Position numbers and translations under genes: made by a program. Below, piece after piece: positions 14,028 through 16,510 of a stretch of 16,510 nt of DNA. This DNA is from Lysobacteraceae bacterium. Lineage in GTDB: Bacteria; Pseudomonadota; Gammaproteobacteria; Xanthomonadales; Xanthomonadaceae. Position 1 is the first letter of the stretch. Every line of letters begins with the position of its first letter. The stretch is from contig DMID01000213.1 of NCBI GenBank assembly GCA_003449195.1, forward strand, positions 1 to 16,510, written 5' to 3'. The notes beneath the pieces were generated by a model. The model did not search any database. It was given only the letters and a program-made list of their open reading frames with translations, and was not told where the DNA came from.

Positions 14028-14525
14028 TCAGAGCCACCATGCGGCGGCGAACAGGCCGAGCATGGCGAAGGCCAGCGTCAGCTTCAAGATGATGGCGGCC
14101 ACCAGGCCCAGCCAGGTGCCGAACCCCACCTGCGTGGCCTTGCGCCATTGGCTGCCGTGCCAGAGCTCGCCGATCAGGGCGCCGAGGAAGGGGCCGAGCA
14201 ACAGACCGAACGGCATGAAAAACAGCCCCGCGAACGTGCCCAATACCGAGCCCCACAAGGCCTTGCGACTGGCGCCGACGCGCTTGGCCCCCAGCGCGCT
14301 GGCCCAGAAATCGGCCAGCAGCGACAGGATCGTCATCAGCGCCAACGCCAGCAGCGACCACGCCCCGACATGCCGGAAGCCGTCGGCCCAGGCGGCCAGC
14401 AGCATGCCGGCGAACATCAACGGTATGCCCGGCAAGGCCGGCAACACGATCCCGGCCAGCCCGACCAGCACGAGCAGGGCCGCCACGACTTGGGCGATGG
14501 TGTCGAAGGGAGCGGACAAGGGCAT
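14028..14525 (-). CDS. DUF456 family integral membrane protein
   Basis: The 165-residue protein is almost entirely hydrophobic, with about five membrane segments. It carries the DUF456 landmarks LPALPGIP (28-35) and a Gly/Pro-rich stretch FFMPFGLLLGPFLGALIGEL (102-121). Cellular function is unknown for this family; it should sit in the inner membrane. I chose the ATG at 14525 because it begins just before the first membrane segment. An ATG at 14570 would add 15 residues and cannot be excluded, and neither has a strong ribosome site. The gene is followed after 16 bases by pldA, so a role in envelope or lipid homeostasis is a contextual guess. It is divergent from the cold-shock gene. Confidence 0.88.
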   Translation of the reverse strand: MPLSAPFDTIAQVVAALLVLVGLAGIVLPALPGIPLMFAGMLLAAWADGFRHVGAWSLLALALMTILSLLADFWASALGAKRVGASRKALWGSVLGTFAGLFFMPFGLLLGPFLGALIGELWHGSQWRKATQVGFGTWLGLVAAIILKLTLAFAMLGLFAAAWWL

Positions 14526-14545
14526 TCCGGGTTGGAGGCGAGGGC

Positions 14546-14750
14546 TTGACAGGAACACGACGCGATGCATTGCATTTTGGATGAACGCGAGTTAAGTTGC
14601 CGTCGCTGCGCTTGCCAGGGTCACCGTGAATCGTGGCCTGGACGGAAAGGCCGCAAGGTCTCCCGTCGTTGCACCCCGCTTCCTCCTTGCAACCAGCCGC
14701 CTTCCCGGCGTAATCCACCACCCAGAAGATGTGTTCGAGGAGTAGCAGCA
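14546..14750 (+). promoter_or_regulatory. Promoter region and long 5' leader of the cold-shock gene
   Basis: A consensus -35 hexamer TTGACA occurs at 14546-14551, but no good -10 follows at standard spacing; a weaker pair is TTGCAT (14570-14575) with TAAGTT (14593-14598), spaced 17. Either would give an untranslated leader of about 145-175 bases, as is typical of cold-induced csp mRNAs. The leader contains a possible hairpin at 14633-14654 (7 bp including one G-T pair). The same DNA must hold the promoter of the divergent DUF456 gene. The exact start site is not resolvable by eye. Confidence 0.4.
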
Positions 14751-14960
14751 ATGGCAGACCGTGAGACCGGTACCGTCAAGTGGTTCAACGACGCCAAGGG
14801 TTTCGGCTTCATCAGCCGCGAGAACGGCGAGGACGTGTTCGTGCACTTCCGCGCCATTCAGACCCAGGGCTTCAAGAGCCTGAAGGAAGGCCAGAAGGTG
14901 AGCTTCACCGTCGTCCAGGGCCAGAAGGGCCTGCAGGCCGACGCCGTGGAACCCCTCTGA
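14751..14960 (+). CDS. cspA: Cold-shock protein (CspA family)
   Basis: The 69-residue protein is a single cold-shock domain, a five-strand OB-fold that binds single-stranded RNA and DNA and melts mRNA secondary structure. RNP1 is KGFGFI (16-21) and RNP2 is VFVHF (29-33), preceded by the usual TGTVKWFNDAKGFGF start. Length equals the family norm. GAGGAG at 14737-14742 lies eight bases before the ATG and is the strongest ribosome site in this region. The gene is monocistronic, with a long leader upstream and a canonical terminator at 14983-15014. Whether it is cold-induced or constitutive cannot be read from the protein; the long leader favours regulation. Confidence 0.97.
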   Translation: MADRETGTVKWFNDAKGFGFISRENGEDVFVHFRAIQTQGFKSLKEGQKVSFTVVQGQKGLQADAVEPL

Positions 14961-14982
14961 TCCATTCCATTGGACGGATGCA

Positions 14983-15014
14983 GAACGGCCCGCTTCGGCG
15001 GGCCGTTCTTTTTT
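14983..15014 (+). terminator. Intrinsic terminator of the cold-shock gene
   Basis: GAACGGCCCGC (14983-14993) and GCGGGCCGTTC (14998-15008) form a perfect 11-bp stem closed by a TTCG tetraloop and followed by six T residues (15009-15014). It lies 22 bases beyond the csp stop. This is the only textbook rho-independent terminator in the window. Confidence 0.95.
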
Positions 15015-15041
15015 CGGGCAGGCAATGGCGGGGGCGCTGTT

Positions 15042-15527
15042 TCAGCGCAGCACGACCCGGCCGTTGACCACGCGCACGTAGGCATTTTCGGATACGCCGC
15101 CCAGATCCTTCTGGTTCACCACCACCACCCGGCCATCGTCCATCCGTACCCGGATGTCGTAGCTGTTGCCGGTGGTGTTCTGCTGGATCTTGTTGCCGGC
15201 ATAGGCACCGGCGGCGGCACCGGCGACGGCCGACAGGTTCTGGTTGCCCTTGCTGCCGCCGGTGTGGTCGGAAAGCTCGTGGCCGGCGATGGCGCCGACC
15301 AAACCGCCCAGCACCGCGCCGGTTGCCGTTGGAGCGGTGCGGCCCGATGCCACGGTGTCGATGCGGGTGACGATGCCGCAATTGGCACAGGCCTGTTGCT
15401 GGTTGCCGTAGCCGGAGCGGTCGCCATAACCGCTGTTGCCATAGCCGCCGCCGTATTGCGGGCCGGTGGCGCAGGCGGCGAGAGTCAGGGCGACGGCGGC
15501 GCCGGTGATGGTCAAGCGGATGTTCAT
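15042..15527 (-). CDS. Glycine-zipper 2TM-domain outer-membrane lipoprotein (SlyB/PcpT-like)
   Basis: The 161-residue product starts with a lipoprotein signal, lipobox LAAC with Cys19. A Gly/Tyr/Ser-rich linker (about 22-45) is followed by CANCGIV (47-53), a cysteine pair also seen in SlyB/PcpT-type proteins. Two glycine-zipper helices follow, GAVLGGLVGAIAGHEL (70-85) and AVAGAAAGAYAGNKI (100-114), matching the Rickettsia 17-kDa surface antigen domain. The C-terminal part (about 120-161) is beta-rich and contains VRMDDGRVVVVNQ. GAGGAGA eight bases upstream supports the ATG at 15527. Such proteins sit in the outer membrane and contribute to envelope integrity; the precise role here is unknown. 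It is convergent with the cold-shock gene and divergent from tcdA. Confidence 0.92.
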   Translation of the reverse strand: MNIRLTITGAAVALTLAACATGPQYGGGYGNSGYGDRSGYGNQQQACANCGIVTRIDTVASGRTAPTATGAVLGGLVGAIAGHELSDHTGGSKGNQNLSAVAGAAAGAYAGNKIQQNTTGNSYDIRVRMDDGRVVVVNQKDLGGVSENAYVRVVNGRVVLR

Positions 15528-15669
15528 GGCGGTCTCTCCTCTGCAGTGGTGCGGGGCGATGCTCCCGCATGTCGGGTTCCGATCCTTGCGCATCCATCGT
15601 GAATGGGGCGCCAATCGTCGCGTCGCCGCGTCCACACGGCTTTCTGGGCTGGCGGAGTGGGCGTGGCCT

Positions 15670-15675
15670 TACAAT
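15670..15675 (+). promoter_or_regulatory. -10 hexamer TACAAT six bases before the tcdA ATG (possible leaderless start)
   Basis: TACAAT (five of six to TATAAT) ends six bases before the ATG at 15682. Transcription would start at or beside the start codon, and no Shine-Dalgarno sequence is present. This predicts a leaderless tcdA mRNA. Confidence 0.45.
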
Positions 15676-15681
15676 TGCCGC

Positions 15682-16479
15682 ATGGATTCCGCACTGAAAG
15701 AACGATTCTCCGGCGTCGACCGCCTGTACGGAGCGGGCACGGTGGATCGGCTGTCGCAATGCCGTGTCGCCGTGGTGGGCATGGGCGGCGTCGGCTCGTG
15801 GGTGGTCGAGGCACTGGCCCGTTCGGCCGTGGGCCAGCTGAGCCTGATCGATGCCGACGACATCTGCGTGTCCAACACCAACCGCCAGCTGCCGGCATTG
15901 GACGGGCAATACGGTCGCAACAAGGCGCTGGCGATGGCCGAGCGCTGCCGGGCGATCAATCCGGCCATCGACGCGGATGCCGTGCAGGCCTTTCTGACGC
16001 CATCGAACCTGGAGGAGCTGCTTGGCCGCGGCTTCGATCTGGTGATCGATGCCTGCGACAGCTTCCGGGTGAAGGTGGAGGCCGTCGCGTGGTGCCGACG
16101 TCGCAAGTTGCCGATCCTCACCGTCGGTTCGGCCGGTGGCCGCTGCGATCCCACGTTGGTGCGCGTGCGCGACCTGTCGAAAACCGAGCACGACGCGATG
16201 CTGGCGCTGGTGCGCAAGAAGCTGCGCGGCGAGTTCAATTTCCCCAAAGGTCCCAAGCGCTACTTCAGCGTTCCGGCCGTGTATTCGCTGGAAAACGTGC
16301 GCTACCCGCAGGCCGACGGCAGCGTCTGCGGCCTGCGCCCGAACCTGGGCCCGGACGAGGCGCTCAAGCTGGATTGCGGCGCAGGGCTCGGTGCGGCCAC
16401 CCACATCACCGGCGCGTTCGCGTTCGCGGCGGTGGGCAAGGCGCTGGACATGCTGCTCAAGCCGAAGCCGGCAGCCTGA
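15682..16479 (+). CDS. tcdA: tRNA threonylcarbamoyladenosine dehydratase
   Basis: TcdA (formerly CsdL/YgdL) is an E1/MoeB/ThiF-like enzyme that uses ATP to cyclise t6A to ct6A at position 37 of ANN-decoding tRNAs. The 265-residue length matches E. coli (268). The Rossmann loop is VVGMGGVGSWVVEALARS (31-48), followed by the acidic ATP-ribose region LIDADDICVSN (55-65), NTNRQ (65-69) with the essential Arg, and Lys81 in YGRNKALA. VIDACDSF and the later SAGG and GLGAATHITGAFA segments are typical of this subfamily rather than of MoeB or ThiF. No CxxC zinc pairs as in MoeB are evident. The ATG at 15682 is chosen because TACAAT sits six bases upstream and the extended frame lacks similarity. The last 23 bases overlap the tail of a convergent gene. 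Confidence 0.96.
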   Translation: MDSALKERFSGVDRLYGAGTVDRLSQCRVAVVGMGGVGSWVVEALARSAVGQLSLIDADDICVSNTNRQLPALDGQYGRNKALAMAERCRAINPAIDADAVQAFLTPSNLEELLGRGFDLVIDACDSFRVKVEAVAWCRRRKLPILTVGSAGGRCDPTLVRVRDLSKTEHDAMLALVRKKLRGEFNFPKGPKRYFSVPAVYSLENVRYPQADGSVCGLRPNLGPDEALKLDCGAGLGAATHITGAFAFAAVGKALDMLLKPKPAA

Positions 16480-16510
16480 ACAGGCGCTCGGCGTTGCGCC
16501 GGGTCTGCTT
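16457..16510 (-). CDS. C-terminal end of a convergent gene, probably TatD-family metal-dependent hydrolase (truncated by window edge)
   Basis: Reading inward from the right edge on the minus strand gives KQTRRNAERLFRLPASA and then TGA (16459-16457). The pattern T-x-x-N-x-x-R-L-F followed by LP is the usual C-terminus of TatD-type deoxyribonucleases and related metal-dependent amidohydrolases. Only 17 codons are visible, so the family is tentative. The frame overlaps the 3' end of tcdA by 23 bases, a tail-to-tail arrangement. Confidence 0.5.
   Translation of the reverse strand, partial: KQTRRNAERLFRLPASA

Noticed and set aside
12743..14092. Open frame of 449 codons on the plus strand
   Set aside because: Antisense to pldA, which has all catalytic residues and barrel motifs.
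14905..16404. Open frame of 499 codons on the minus strand
   Set aside because: Antisense to tcdA and out of frame with the lipoprotein; crosses a perfect terminator and has no recognisable domain.

Overview
The window is one stretch of a high-GC proteobacterial chromosome with compact housekeeping and envelope genes. Gene content and style suggest a gammaproteobacterium of the Xanthomonadaceae/Lysobacteraceae (Lysobacter, Luteimonas, Thermomonas or Pseudoxanthomonas-like). This includes a class I fumarase, a two-cysteine glycine-zipper lipoprotein, an Azotobacter/Pseudomonas-type ferredoxin-NADP reductase ending in FVEK, and an OMPLA phospholipase paired with a DUF456 membrane protein. The taxonomic call is inference. 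I see no tRNA, rRNA, CRISPR array, insertion sequence or phage gene, and no gene-free stretch longer than 300 bases.

Layout. (1) 1-677: 3' end of a methyl-accepting chemotaxis protein, then a strong hairpin and a convergent orphan gene for a 59-residue acidic protein (774-953). (2) 1155-3112, plus strand: a DUF3298-type lipoprotein and, 20 bases later, cyclopropane-fatty-acid synthase (cfa). (3) 3318-5480, minus strand: exported M3 peptidyl-dipeptidase (dcp) with a TTG start, divergent from a thiol/glutathione peroxidase at 5590-6096. (4) 6112-9278, minus strand: an ABC exporter, a small secreted protein and ferredoxin-NADP reductase (fpr). (5) 9431-10978: class I [4Fe-4S] fumarase, divergent from the ABC gene. 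(6) 11091-12786: a redox cluster of peroxiredoxin, DsbA-like thioredoxin-fold protein (ATGA overlap) and glutathione S-transferase. (7) 12848-14525, minus strand: DUF456 membrane protein followed by outer-membrane phospholipase A (pldA). (8) 14751-14960: cold-shock protein with a long AT-richer leader and a textbook terminator. (9) 15042-15527, minus strand: glycine-zipper lipoprotein. (10) 15682-16479: tcdA (t6A dehydratase), whose 3' end overlaps the tail of a convergent gene, probably a TatD-family hydrolase.

Two themes recur. Many genes deal with oxidative, thiol or membrane stress: the GPx-like peroxidase, Fpr, peroxiredoxin plus DsbA-like pair, GST, Cfa and PldA. The promoters also look alike: several genes carry a TAG(A/G)(A/C)T or related -10-like hexamer 28-39 bases before the start, with no obvious -35. 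Two genes (GPx and tcdA) carry the hexamer exactly six bases before the ATG and have no Shine-Dalgarno, which suggests leaderless mRNAs.

I did not find a clearly undescribed system. The best candidates for a second look are the translationally coupled peroxiredoxin/DsbA-like pair with unusual cysteines, the cysteine-motif N-terminal extension of PldA, the orphan 59-residue protein behind a perfect inverted repeat, and the promoter and leaderless pattern.
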